From contig NC_044923.1 of assembly GCF_003576645.1 (NCBI RefSeq), forward strand, positions 8,140,250-8,204,249: DNA of 64,000 nt. The letters run 5' to 3'. Of the stretch, positions 33,849 to 43,920 are shown piece by piece (position 1 is the stretch's first letter; each line of letters starts with the position of its first letter). The stretch comes from Ipomoea triloba. Its lineage: Eukaryota > Streptophyta > Magnoliopsida > Solanales > Convolvulaceae. The position numbers and the translations under genes were made by a program. The notes under the pieces are model-generated. The model did no database searches, was not told where the DNA came from, and was given only the letters and a program-made list of their open reading frames with translations.

Positions 33849-34299
33849 TCGAGTTAGCTTTTTCCTTTAAAGCTATTTCTCCACTACCCACTACAGAGGC
33901 TGCAACGTAACTCTGCAAGCAAAGTCCTGCTTTGAATCTCTTGGCAACCCTCGTGTAACCAGTTATGCATATTAATATGTTACACTTTTGCTTTTTAACT
34001 GTATAATTAAATCTAACAAAATAATAAAGACATTTAATCATAACATACCAATATACCATAAAGACTTTTTAAAAAATAATAATAATAACATACCATAAAG
34101 ACTAAACACTAACTTATCATTACTTACATGACTTCGTTTAATACTTTAATTCCTTACCCATTTAGTTGGTTCCCGTAGAATATATATATGTCAATCACTA
34201 TATATTCTTGTTAGTACGATTTATAAATTGATGTACTAGTTTATTTTGCATATATATTGACATATGTTGGATACTTGGATCACGTTATTTTTATATAAA

Positions 34300-34555
34300 T
34301 ATACACTAGTATAGAATTGCACATCCGCCGCTACTGTAAATGACTTTTCGTCACTGTTGTACAACAGTGGCGAATGGCACAATCACTGATTATCATTGAT
34401 TTTTCGCCACCATTGTAGAGCAGTGGCTAAAAGTTTGGTCATTCGCGACTATTCTTCACTTGAACGGTCGTAGATTAGCATTTTAAAAAAATTAGCTCAT
34501 CCGCTACCGTTCCTAGCTAGGAACGGTAGCGGATGATTATATATATATATATATA
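34300..34555. repeat. CACTA-like subterminal segment ending in a perfect 40-bp palindrome
   Basis: Several GCCACTGTTG/CAACAGTGGCG and CCGCTAC motifs. Positions 34497-34536 form a perfect palindrome (TCATCCGCTACCGTTCCTAG and its exact complement), followed by (TA)n at 34537-34558. It may be the hairpin or junction of a decayed transposon. Confidence 0.55.
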
Positions 34556-36572
34556 TATGAAGGGGTTCGGGTGAGATAAGCCGCAGGTGAGAAGTGAGAT
34601 AGAATTTCAGCCCTAGATCAAAAAAAAATCGTCACCTACGAACTTCAACAATGTGCACTGTAAGGCGTAACAACGTGTACTGGAAGAAGGAAAATGTGCA
34701 CTTGAAGTCAAAAAATGCGAACTGGATGCACAAAGATGTTAAACAATTATTGAAAAAATTAAATTTAATATAGGATCTCCAACACAAATTAATTGATCTT
34801 TAAAAAAAGTTCAATTCATCAATTGATCTTTTAATTGATCTTCAATAAAGGATCTTCATAAACGACCATAAATAATAAACAAACAATATTCAACTCAAAT
34901 TAGTAATTAGTGGTCATGATTAATTGATCTTTTAAAAAATGTCATTATCTACAATTAAAAAAAATGCTCTGGAAGGCATAACAATGTGTACTATATGGCA
35001 TAAAAGTGTGTACTGAAAGAAGGAACAATGCGCCTGTATGGCACAACAATGTGCTTTGGTAGTTGCAACAACCACTGCAACACACAAAATTGACCACCAC
35101 CATATTAACACAAAATGCACAACACTTTCCCACAGAATGCACAACATCCTACGATGCACTCCCTCCTAAAATCACAAAGAAATCAACGAACCTAATCAAA
35201 AGCATACTCTAATGAACCCAAAAAAAAAAAACAAACAAAAAAAAATAACAAAAACAAAACAAACAAAAAAAACAAACAAAAAAAAAACAAAGAGAACAAA
35301 CATGAAACTATGATGAGCAGTCACCACCATTGTCAGAAAAAACCAAGATAAGAATGAAGGGAAACGACCGAAAAAATCCTTAGGTGGGAATGAAATTGTA
35401 ATTCTCTCCAACCAAACGACATGTAAAAATAACCTAAAATCAAGGAGCATAATGTATTTGAAAACTCCGTGAAAGGAAGAACGGAACAAAATTACTCCTA
35501 TACTCTTGCCATTTAAATTAATAAAAAATGGTTAAAGAAAACATATAATTTGCCAAAACTTTGTGGTCTAGTGGCACTCGGTTGCCCTCCATATGGAAAG
35601 GGATGAGTTTGATCCTTAGTGGAGGCGATATCTTGGCATGAAAGACTGATTTTTTTATTTTTTATTTTTAGATTTTGGATTTTCTTTTTCTTATTTAATT
35701 AATCAATGGTGGTTTGGTAATTTGTCATGTTTTGATTGGTTGAAATTTTATTTCTTGCCATTTATGCATTTTTTAACATGCTCTATTTATGGTATTTTAG
35801 GATTCTTTTTTTTTTTTTTTGAAAAGATTTTAGGATTCCTTATGTTGTAGTATCCATCTTTTCTTTGAAAGTGTTTGTTTGTTTTTGTGTGTGTGTTTGT
35901 TTTCTTCAACCATTTTTTTAATTGTCTATCATTTTGAGTATAATGTTCTCTATTCGTGTGATTGATCAATGTGTATGTTTGTGGGTGGCGTGTAATGTAC
36001 TAGTGTGCATTGAGGCCTCCGTAGGTGTGCATTTAAAGGAGGAAAAATGTCATCCTTTAAAAAAAGAGGATTTATCAGTCACATTTAAGGTTCATCAATG
36101 AGTGGTGTTTTTACTAAAAAAACACTGGTTAAATTTATAATTATTGAAAACTTTCAAATTTTCAATGTTTATAATACAAATCCCACCCCTTTTCCCTCTA
36201 GTACAATTGTGCAATGTGGCCTTCGTAGTTGTGTAACATAAAATTTTACACTACACCAAAATGAATAATCTCATCATATTCTTACACCAAAATTTTTCAT
36301 CTCCAATCCATTACACCAAATTCTGCAACACATTTTATTCATTCACTAAAATGATTTGTATTATCATAATTTAAAACTTCATATTAATACTTTAATTATA
36401 TTAATATAAAATATAATTATAATGCAAATAATATTTTTATTCCACAATAATATAGCATATAGCATCCATTACATTTTTAATTGATCTATATTAAATATTA
36501 GTCTTCTTTTAATTGTCTTGATGAGATCTTTTCAAACGATATAATTTACTTTTAATAATATATAACTTATGT
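34556..36572. other. Transposon-derived intergenic, unclassified
   Basis: 34560-35170 has dispersed AATGTGCACTGTAAGGC / AACAATGTGTACTATATGGC motifs. 35215-35300 is an A-rich AAAACAAAC low-complexity tract. 35560-35640 is a SINE head. A T-run lies at 35807-35821. 35970-36260 has GTGCATTGAGGCCTCCGTAG and GTGCAATGTGGCCTTCGTAG. The frames are low complexity. No gene. Confidence 0.45.
35560..35640 (+). mobile_element. SINE family 1 head fragment
   Basis: AACTTTGTGGTCTAGTGGCA, CTCCATATGG and GAGTTTGATCCTTAGTGGAG match the head of the 14564-14702 copy in plus orientation; the body is missing. Confidence 0.6.
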
Positions 36573-36652
36573 CAATCACCTTGTGCTCATATGGCATGTA
36601 GTGACTCTTCCATATGCGATGTCATGAGATCGAGCCTTAGTGGAGACTAAAA
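36573..36652 (+). mobile_element. SINE head, family 2
   Basis: Closely matches 6062-6135, with B-box-like GAGATCGAGCCTTAGTGG. Only the tRNA-related head is present. Confidence 0.5.
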
Positions 36653-37164
36653 AATATATATAACTTATGTTTAAGTATTTAACAAAATAGGTAAATATAA
36701 CCCTAAACAAAAACAAAAACAAAAACAAAAAAGATACAAAACGAATTAATAAAAAAGTTCTCAAATTCTTGCCGTAACCACCGTAAAATTTTGTCTTAAA
36801 TTTTTGAGTTAATTCCAGCCATGGTCCTCAATTTTGTCTTAAATTTTTGAGTTAATTCCACCTATGTTGATTTTCCAAAATTGGTCATTGTGTTTTAATT
36901 TGGACGGTCTTAAATTTTTGAGTTAATTCCAGCCATGGTCCTCAATTTTGTCTTAAATTTTTGAGTTAATTCCACCTATGTTGATTTTCCAAAATTGATC
37001 ATTGTGTTTTAATTTGGACGAAAAAGACACTTGACTATTGATTTTAAAAGCTAGTTAAATGGACGTCAAATGGAGGGGCAAACCCGTCTTTTCACATACT
37101 CTGCCTATAATACTTGTCGGCGACTTCGATTCACTGTGCGTCACCGGTTGCAGTCCATCGCGAC

Positions 37165-37761
37165 TTAGGCAATAGAGCACAACAGCATTGAATACTTGCT
37201 AGGGGAGAAAGAACTCCCACTAATCCCATTTGCATTGATAAGAGCTAGACGTGCCAAGGCATTAATCTCCATTGTGTACCGGAAATGAGGTTGTAATAGT
37301 CTGAAAATGGGGTGCACCGCACTAAGCTGCCGATTACTTGCAATTATATATGGCTCTGTAGCACAGTGAGTTCTCAACCTAAAAACATCACAAACAAATT
37401 ATTATTATTTTTTTGAAAACTCACAAACAAATTAATTAATTCCCTAAAATTGTAAAGTACTTGGTAAAAAGATCAGAAGCACAACTTTAGCATGCATGCA
37501 CTTACCAATGACTGACTAGTTGGTGATAGCCAGAGTCATGAGCAAGAACATGGGCTTTAGCAAGCTTCCATAGCCAGGCACCAGTGGAATCCCAGGTATG
37601 GCGCAAAACTCTTGCTTCCGTTGCGGTTTTCCATCTACAGGCGGTCGAGTTAGCTCATTGGCTACGGGCATCAAACAACCACCGGGTGTCAAGAAAAACA
37701 CTGTCCCCTCAAGTTCGTTCACCCTATTAACCAGGGGTAATAGCAAATCATGGTAATCCAT
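37165..37761 (-). pseudogene. Captured fragment of a plant lipoxygenase (LOX) gene
   Basis: The minus strand from 37761 reads MDYHDLLLPLVNRVNEL, FFLTPGG and [12 protein letters not shown]. After a frameshift near 37610 it reads [20 protein letters not shown], an intron (37505-37379, GTAAG to TTTAG) interrupts the HW codon pair, then [20 protein letters not shown] and [19 protein letters not shown] follow. These are the iron-binding-domain segments of plant 9-lipoxygenases, including the H-x4-H region. The fragment covers perhaps 120 of ~860 residues. It kept a genomic intron, so DNA and not cDNA was captured. A functional LOX product is impossible. Confidence 0.88.
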
Positions 37762-37984
37762 ATCTAAAATGAAAAACTTCTTCTGCTTTACAGCCTACAA
37801 ATAATATAATATTTGTGAAGGTAAACAAAATTACACTATGTTGGATGCTAATAATCTTTGGCTTTTTTACTATCCAAACCTTATCAGATACTGTTTTTCA
37901 AGTCAATACATACATTACCACAGCAAAAATTCGGAGATCAAGTGAGTACTAAGTATTAGAAAAGAGATACATATACGTAGGTGA

Positions 37985-38175
37985 CGTCGCCATGGATGAG
38001 AGGTCGACGATGTAGCAGGTGCCGTAGGTGACATGGCCGAGGACGAAACAGTGGGCGACAGAAGTGAACGTAGAGAGGATATCGACGATGACGAGGGAGG
38101 AGGGAGATGGCGGCGTTGAGAGCCGCATCATTTAGTATGGAGTGCGGGATTCGGTTCTTCACGAAATGCATAGGG
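37985..38175 (-). pseudogene. Captured fragment of a DPH1-like (diphthamide biosynthesis) gene
   Basis: The minus strand reads HFVKNRIPHSILNDAALNAA + ISLL and, after an internal deletion and frame change near 38100, VDILSTFTSVAHCFVLGHVT + YGTCYIVDLSSMA. This matches the conserved N-terminal part of eukaryotic DPH1, where the ...GDVTYGACCVDD... motif carries the first Fe-S cysteine. The identification rests on recalled family motifs. The fragment is ~60 codons, broken, and abuts the MULE arm. Confidence 0.75.
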
Positions 38176-38472
38176 CGCGGCAGTGCCTTCGGCGACGACG
38201 ATGACCGCCGTAGAAGTTGAGTTTTCACAGAGTATGTTAGCAGAACACTCTTGCGTATAGGGAGGAGATCGACAAGTATTATACGCAGAGTATGTGAAAA
38301 GACGGGTTTGCCCATCCATTTGACGTCCATTTAACCCGCTTTTAACGGAAGGACTAATGCCGGAACAAAATCAATAGTCAAGTGTCTTTTTCGTCCAAAT
38401 TAAAAGACAATGACCAATATTGAAAAATCAACATAGTCGGGTACTATTGCTGGAATTAACTCTTAAATTTTT

Positions 38473-39179
38473 TGTCCAAATGTCATTTTTCAAGATTGGA
38501 GATGGTGTTATAATGAGTGTGCGTAGAATGGAGAAAATGTCAGGGATACAAATAGTCTAACTTCTTGGGAAATTTTGTGTAAATATACTGGAGTAGATTG
38601 GACAAGTACCTGGACCACCTTGTAGGCTGGTACCAATCAAATTGCTATGTTACGTCTAATTAATGCTAATAATTTATTTTTTTTAGAATAATGTTCTTAG
38701 AAAAATGTACATTAAAATTATGAGTTAAGATAATGTATTTTTATAAGTTAAAATAATGTACATTATAATTTAGAATAATGTACATTATGAGTTATAAAAG
38801 TGTATGCTATAGTGTGTCATGTGAAAAAATTATACGAAACGACGTCATTTTTGGACAGTGATCCACAGCTGTGTGGACCATGGTCTATGTAATAACCTAT
38901 TGATTACATGGACTGCTAAATCTTACTGTTTAAATTTTACTCCATGATATGACGGACACTAATAAATTATTTTTAATGTGAATCCTAATACAAATATCTA
39001 CATCAAAATTTTGTGTATGGAGTGCAAATTAAGAGAGCCGAAAAAAAAAAAAAAAAAAAANGTGAATCCTAATACAAATATCTACATCAAAATTTTGTGT
39101 ATGGAGTGCAAATTAAGAGAGCCGAAAAAAAAAAAAAAAAAAAAGCCCCACGTGCAGAGCGCGTGCGTGCTCGCTAAAC
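38473..39179. other. Intergenic 5' of PP1; MITE fragment and assembly-type duplication
   Basis: 38690-38800 repeats AATGTACATTATAA and AGTTATAAAAGTG. 38850-38890 has CCACAGCTGTGTGGACCATGG, the terminus of the TGTACATT family. 38978-39144 is the duplication around an N described separately. No gene. Confidence 0.5.
38979..39144. repeat. 83-bp perfect tandem duplication joined at an ambiguous base
   Basis: The block GTGAATCCTAATACAAATATC ... GAGAGCCG plus a 20-base A-run is repeated on each side of the N at 39061, identical as far as I can see. It looks like a gap closure in which the same flank was written twice. If so, the true sequence has one copy. Confidence 0.8.
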
Positions 39180-39427
39180 TCAACCAACCATCCAGATAGG
39201 GTTTAAAAAACATTTGTCATAGCATAACCTCCGCTCCATATTTCGGCGCTCTGTTCTCTTCTCTTCTCTTCTCTTCTCTTCTGTGCCACTGAATTTCAAA
39301 AGCGGGAATTTTTTTTCTTGGCTTTCTCTGTTCTCTTTCCTCTGTGTGTCTATTTCAAGGTTTCAGGCCAAGATTGAGTTTTATCAGATAGGATAGGGTA
39401 ACTGCTAACTAGGGTTTGGGGCCTGCG
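39180..39427 (+). promoter_or_regulatory. Promoter/5' leader of PP1 gene
   Basis: Two telo-box-like TAGGGTTT motifs (39197-39204 and 39410-39417) and a (TCTTC)n pyrimidine tract at 39252-39283, common in plant core promoters and leaders of housekeeping genes. The transcription start is not determined. The A-run just upstream may be an assembly join. Confidence 0.5.
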
Positions 39428-42169
39428 ATGGATGAGGGTTTGCTTGATGACATCATTCGGAGGTTGTTGGAGGCGAAGACCGGGAGGGTGCCGAAGCAGG
39501 TGCAGTTGACTGAGGCAGAGATTAAGGAGCTTTGTGTCGCGTCCAAACAGATTTTTCTCAGCCAGCCAAATCTTCTCGAACTCGAAGCTCCTATCAAGAT
39601 TTGTGGTAATTTCAAAATGAAGTTGATTTTTTTTGACTTGTTGCTCGCTGTATATATTGTTAACCATAGTTCGCTTAATATCTGTGTAAACTATATTCCG
39701 CTTTATTTGTTTATTTATTTTAGTTTTTTTTTTCATTTATGTACATTGTTTTTGCTCTTAGTTTATTTGTGGCTTATTAATTGCACAAGAGCATAAATTC
39801 TTGTTTGTGTATTCTTTAGCCCTTGGAGTGTGAAAGTTCTGGCCTTTTGGCCTCAAATGTTCAAAATTATGTCTTTGGCTACTGTGTCGCGGAATAGTGT
39901 AGTGGCTGGGACTATTCAAATTTATTTCTTTGACGACTGATTGAAATATTGAATGATTATGCACAGCTTGGTAGAATAGCATGGTTTGGCTGGTAGTAAT
40001 TTATGAACTGTTCACATTTGTAATAAACTAATAGCAGCTGATTGGTTATTGGTACACTATAAATATGGTTACTCCTAAACATGAAGTTACATAGTGTTTT
40101 CTAGTAAAAGATTAATGGAAAGACTAAGTTTTACTCTATTTAACTGTGTGTGTTTATCGGATAGCTTACATAGTTAATCTGTAAGTGAACACTTTAGACG
40201 TGGTGTAGTTGTTGTATTTCTAGTGCATAAGTGAATAAAAGTGCCTGGATAATTCCATCTATGTTCTAGTGGGTTGCAATATATGTATAACCATATCTAG
40301 ATTATCAAATATTATTCATTAAATAAAGCTTGAACTTTGCTAAAACAATGCAAGAGGCATTGAATGTCATGCACCGTCAAATTGTTGTATGTAGAATGAA
40401 GAGAAAAATAGTATTGCAAGGTATCAATGTACTGGTTTGAACTCCCTGTGATGGGCATGCTTCCTTTCTGTGCAAATTTGCATTTTGTCGAACTTCAAGT
40501 AGCATAAGATGATAAGAATGCTTCGACTGACCAGCTCTATTGATATGAGAATCTACAAGGTACTTAAATTACTATGGAATTTAAAATCCAATGCTTAGTT
40601 GTTTAGTAACCATGCTTATATTATTGTTGTTCACTGATTTTTTTATTTGATTGTTTATATCATTACTTTCCTAGTATAATGGTTGGTAGTTCCTTGGTAT
40701 GATATCCTTTAAGGACATTCTTACTTATTGAAAAAGAATGCATATATTGACTTAATTTCTTGTAAATTCAACTTCAATGTAAAAGCAAGAACTTTTATCA
40801 TTTGACATGTATGTGTTCTTCTATTGAGGGTGAGTTAGCTAAAATATCACGTTCATTTGTCTTATTTTTTCCATGTAGGCTAATAATCTCTCTTTTATAA
40901 TATATATATTTTTTATGTGTGCTTTATTTTCTTTGTAGGAGTTGTTTGCTTTTATTTTATGGACAAACAGTCAGATAGGAAATTTAGATGTGTATTTTTT
41001 GAACTGAAGTGACCCTCTTCTAAAAACATATGTTTAAAACCAATGCATATGACCTATAATTTTATTTGCAGTCTGAGTGAACGTTACTCTGGTTTTACTT
41101 ATTAAATATGGAGTAAAAGGCTACTCAATGTTTTGTTATCCAGAAAAATGTTCTAAAAATATTTGAAAACTGAGTTATTAAAAATAGTGTCCCTGGTATT
41201 ATTCTGCAGGTGATATTCATGGCCAGTACTCTGATCTTCAACGATTGTTTGAGTACGGTGGGTATCCGCCTGAGGCCAATTATCTATTCTTAGGAGACTA
41301 TGTTGACCGTGGTAAGCAGAGCATAGAAACAATTTGTCTTCTCCTTGCATACAAGATTAAATACAAGGAGAACTTTTTTCTCCTCAGAGGCAACCATGAA
41401 TGTGCTTCTATCAATCGTATTTACGGGTTCTTTGATGAGTGCAAAAGGAGGTATAATGTACGTGTTTGGAAGACATTTACAGAATGCTTTAACTGCCTGC
41501 CTGTTGCTGCGCTTATTGATGAGAAGATTCTATGCATGCATGGAGGACTATCTCCTGACTTGAAGCACTTGGATCAGATTAGGAGTATACCCCGACCTAT
41601 AGATGTACCAGATCAGGGCCTCCTATGCGACTTGCTGTGGGCTGATCCTGACAGAGATATTGAAGGATGGGGAGAGAATGATAGGGGAGTATCATATACA
41701 TTTGGAGCTGATAAGGTTGCTGAATTTCTTGAGGAGCATGACCTTGATCTCGTATGCCGAGCTCACCAGGTAATATACGCCCTCCTTGTTGTGCTCCTTT
41801 CTTTATCCAATTCCCTGAATAACTCATTTTTCCTTTTAACTTCTCAGGTTGTGGAAGATGGATACGAGTTCTTTTCAAACCGACAGTTGGTAACTATATT
41901 TTCTGCACCGAATTACTGTGGTGAGTTTGACAATGCTGGTGCAATGATGAGTGTAGACGACACATTAACATGTTCATTCCAAATCTTAAAGGCCTCTGAG
42001 AAGAAAGGAAAATCTGGGTTTGGCAATATGCCGAGGCCAGCAACACCACCTCATAAGGTAGGTAACAACTAAGAAATAGCTCGGGGGTGTCTTCCCTACT
42101 CTAATTGATGAAATCTCATGTTTGAATTTTTTGCTTCGCTCGATGATGTTTCAGGGTGCCAAGGGCTAA
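39428..42169 (+). CDS. TOPP: Serine/threonine protein phosphatase PP1 catalytic subunit (TOPP type)
   Basis: Exons 39428-39605, 41210-41769, 41848-42057, 42155-42169; 320 aa. All PP1 signatures are present: GDIHGQ, GDYVDRG, LRGNHE, HGGLSP, and [16 protein letters not shown] with the two late metal-ligand/active-site regions. It removes phosphate from Ser/Thr with two metal ions, and in cells works with regulatory subunits that bind its RVxF groove. The C-terminus [13 protein letters not shown] keeps the R-P-x-T-P-P site that is a CDK target in animal PP1. The start ATG (39428) is the first in frame; upstream in-frame extension uses TTG only. If intron 3 is retained, the protein ends HKVGNN instead. 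The first intron is 1.6 kb. The paralogue number within TOPP cannot be told from one sequence. Confidence 0.95.
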
Positions 42170-42683
42170 CTAAATGGTGTGCCAACAATTATGTGTTTGG
42201 TCAAGATTGCTACAAGGTGAGGCAACTACATCTAATTTGTCTACTTAAAAGTTGTGTTCCCATTTCCCAATCAGTTTTGCATCTCACAATCTATGGATTG
42301 GGGAGAGAAGCTCGATTGCCCAAGGTCCTATATTTTTTGTTCCCACAAAAGGGTTCCAGATGATGTGAGGAAAATGCTGTTCACCTATGTAAAACTAGTA
42401 TTTTTTTTTTTTTTTATGTAAAATGATGCTGCAACACAAACATCCAAAGGGATTTTGTTTCTTTTCTTCGTTTTACTCCCCTCTTCTTTATTGTAGTACA
42501 CTAGTACTAGTGTTTCCATTTTCTTGTGAAACAATTAGACGAAATCTGAAGACTACTGCAAGTTGGCTTTAGTTAACTGCACACATTGTAATTTTTCTGT
42601 CAAAACTACATTGATAAGTACTCATTTTATTTCATACTCTCTTATGTATTCAACTATTCATTGCTTTTATTCCATGGAACATG

Positions 42684-42880
42684 GTTTACACATTTGTGTA
42701 TACCATAAATAAAAAGTATATTTTTAATATACTAAAAGTACAATATTTGTATACATAACGTACATTATTTGAAAGTACATGATTTTTTTTTATATATTAT
42801 CAAATAATGTACATTTGGTACACAAATAATGTACTTTTAGCATATTAAATATGTATATTGCATTTATGGTCTACACAATA
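42684..42880. mobile_element. TGTACATT-type foldback MITE
   Basis: GTGTATACCATAAATAAAAAG, TATATTTTTAATATACTAAA and GTACATTATTTG are mirrored to the right by CAAATAATGTAC, TATTAAATATGTATATTG and TTTATGGTCTACACAA. Same family as the intron-2 repeats of GH5 copies C/D. Confidence 0.7.
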
Positions 42881-43544
42881 ATTTGCTTTGCTTTTATGGG
42901 GTGAATTAACTTTTTTTTAATCCCTTGACTATTTGATTTAAAAAAAATAAAATTATCCTTCAAAATTTACAACATGTTTGGTTAATGGAATAAATCGAAA
43001 TGAAGTAGTCTTCTTGGAAAATTATTCAGTCCTTTTGTCATTGAATACTATTCCCATTAATGTTTCTTTTTCTAAGTGAATAACTTAAATAATTGATTGT
43101 TACTTATGATGAAAAATGTTATACTTTTGATGTAAAATGTAATACTCTTAAATTAAAATGTAATATATAGAGGTTGAAAAGTTACTTATGAAAAAAAAGT
43201 GTAATACTAATTATGAATAATTAATTAATTATTAATTATGAAAAAAGTACAATATTAGTCATAGATAAATTGATTATTACACATAAAGGAAAGTGTAATA
43301 CTTATTAAAAAAAATGTGATTTTTTAAAATTAAAAATGTACTCCGTAATATTTAGGGGAAGAGATAAATACTTATGAAAAATCTAATCCGTATCATAGAT
43401 AAGTATCTATGCAATAGTCTCATATGAGATTTTGCATTTTTGTAATGCTTAATTTTGCATTTATTATTTTTGTTATAAATTTAAAAAGTCATTATATTGT
43501 TGTTGTTGTTATTGTTATTGTTCTTCTAACTTATTTTACACACA
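42881..43544. other. Intergenic, AT-rich, no gene
   Basis: Contains short ATGAAAAATGTAATACT-type repeats (43100-43330) and (TTG)n at 43497-43522. Nothing else recognised. Confidence 0.5.
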
Positions 43545-43700
43545 TGCCAACTACCATGTAGCGTGATGACATTCCGGTTATCATTCCAAATGGATGGTCG
43601 TAGGTTTGAATCTCGGTGGTGGGGCTTAGATTCTTTGGGTCGAAAATGTTTGATAAAGTATAAAATAGAACATATATTATCTTGTAAAGAATCATGAATA
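43545..43700 (+). mobile_element. Probable SINE, family 4
   Basis: CATGTAGCGTGATGACATTCC and GGTCGTAGGTTTGAATCTCGG have tRNA A- and B-box spacing. The GGTGGGGCTTAGATTCTTTG body follows, with an AT-rich tail. Single copy in the window, so the family call is weak. Confidence 0.45.
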
Positions 43701-43713
43701 TTTTTTTTCCACC

Positions 43714-43920
43714 TAGGCGTCGGTGGGTGTTCCAACTAAGGGTAATTCCCCTTGTGTTCCCTTCACCTAGGCGCTAGGCGCCAGTCGCCAATTTGGGGGC
43801 TAATCGCCATGCGCTAATTCCCCTCAACCCTTAGTTATGGCATTTGAATCTTGTGTTCCAAGATGGCTAATCGCCAATTTGGGGGCTAACATGCCACTTT
43901 CGTAATCTAAGCTAGGCCAA
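43714..43920. repeat. GCCTAGGCG-rich dispersed element
   Basis: CACCTAGGCGTCGGTGGG, CACCTAGGCGCTAGGCGCC, and two copies of CTAATCGCC/CGCCAATTTGGGGGCTAA. A diverged member of the family also found in TON2 introns 3 and 9. Confidence 0.55.

Larger units (their letters stand above)
36806..38462 (-). mobile_element. Pack-MULE carrying lipoxygenase and DPH1 gene fragments
   Basis: Termini GAGTTAATTCCAGC... and ...GGAATTAACTC, with TTAAATTTTT duplicated on both sides (36796-36805, 38463-38472), the 9-10-bp duplication typical of Mutator-like elements. The long inverted arms share CAATAGTCAAGTGTCTTTTT, TTTGACGTCCATTTAAC, AAGACGGGTTTGCCC and TACTTGTCG/CGACAAGTA (about 37020-37120 with 38270-38395). 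The left end is a partial tandem repeat: TTAAATTTTTGAGTTAATTCC occurs four times between 36796 and 36975. There is no transposase; the interior is fragments of two unrelated host genes on the minus strand. Confidence 0.85.

Noticed and set aside
34932..35159. Cys/His-rich minus-strand frames as a zinc protein
   Set aside because: Generated by repeated TGTGCA words; two overlapping frames show the same pattern.
35196..35489. 97-aa minus-strand frame rich in Phe/Val
   Set aside because: Translation of an A-rich low-complexity tract; not a membrane protein gene.
39350..39982. Antisense gene across PP1 exon 1
   Set aside because: No splice logic or homology; shadow of exon 1 and AT-rich intron.
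42118..42363. 81-aa frame after PP1
   Set aside because: Lies in the last intron and 3' UTR; only 15 nt (42155-42169) in another frame are coding.
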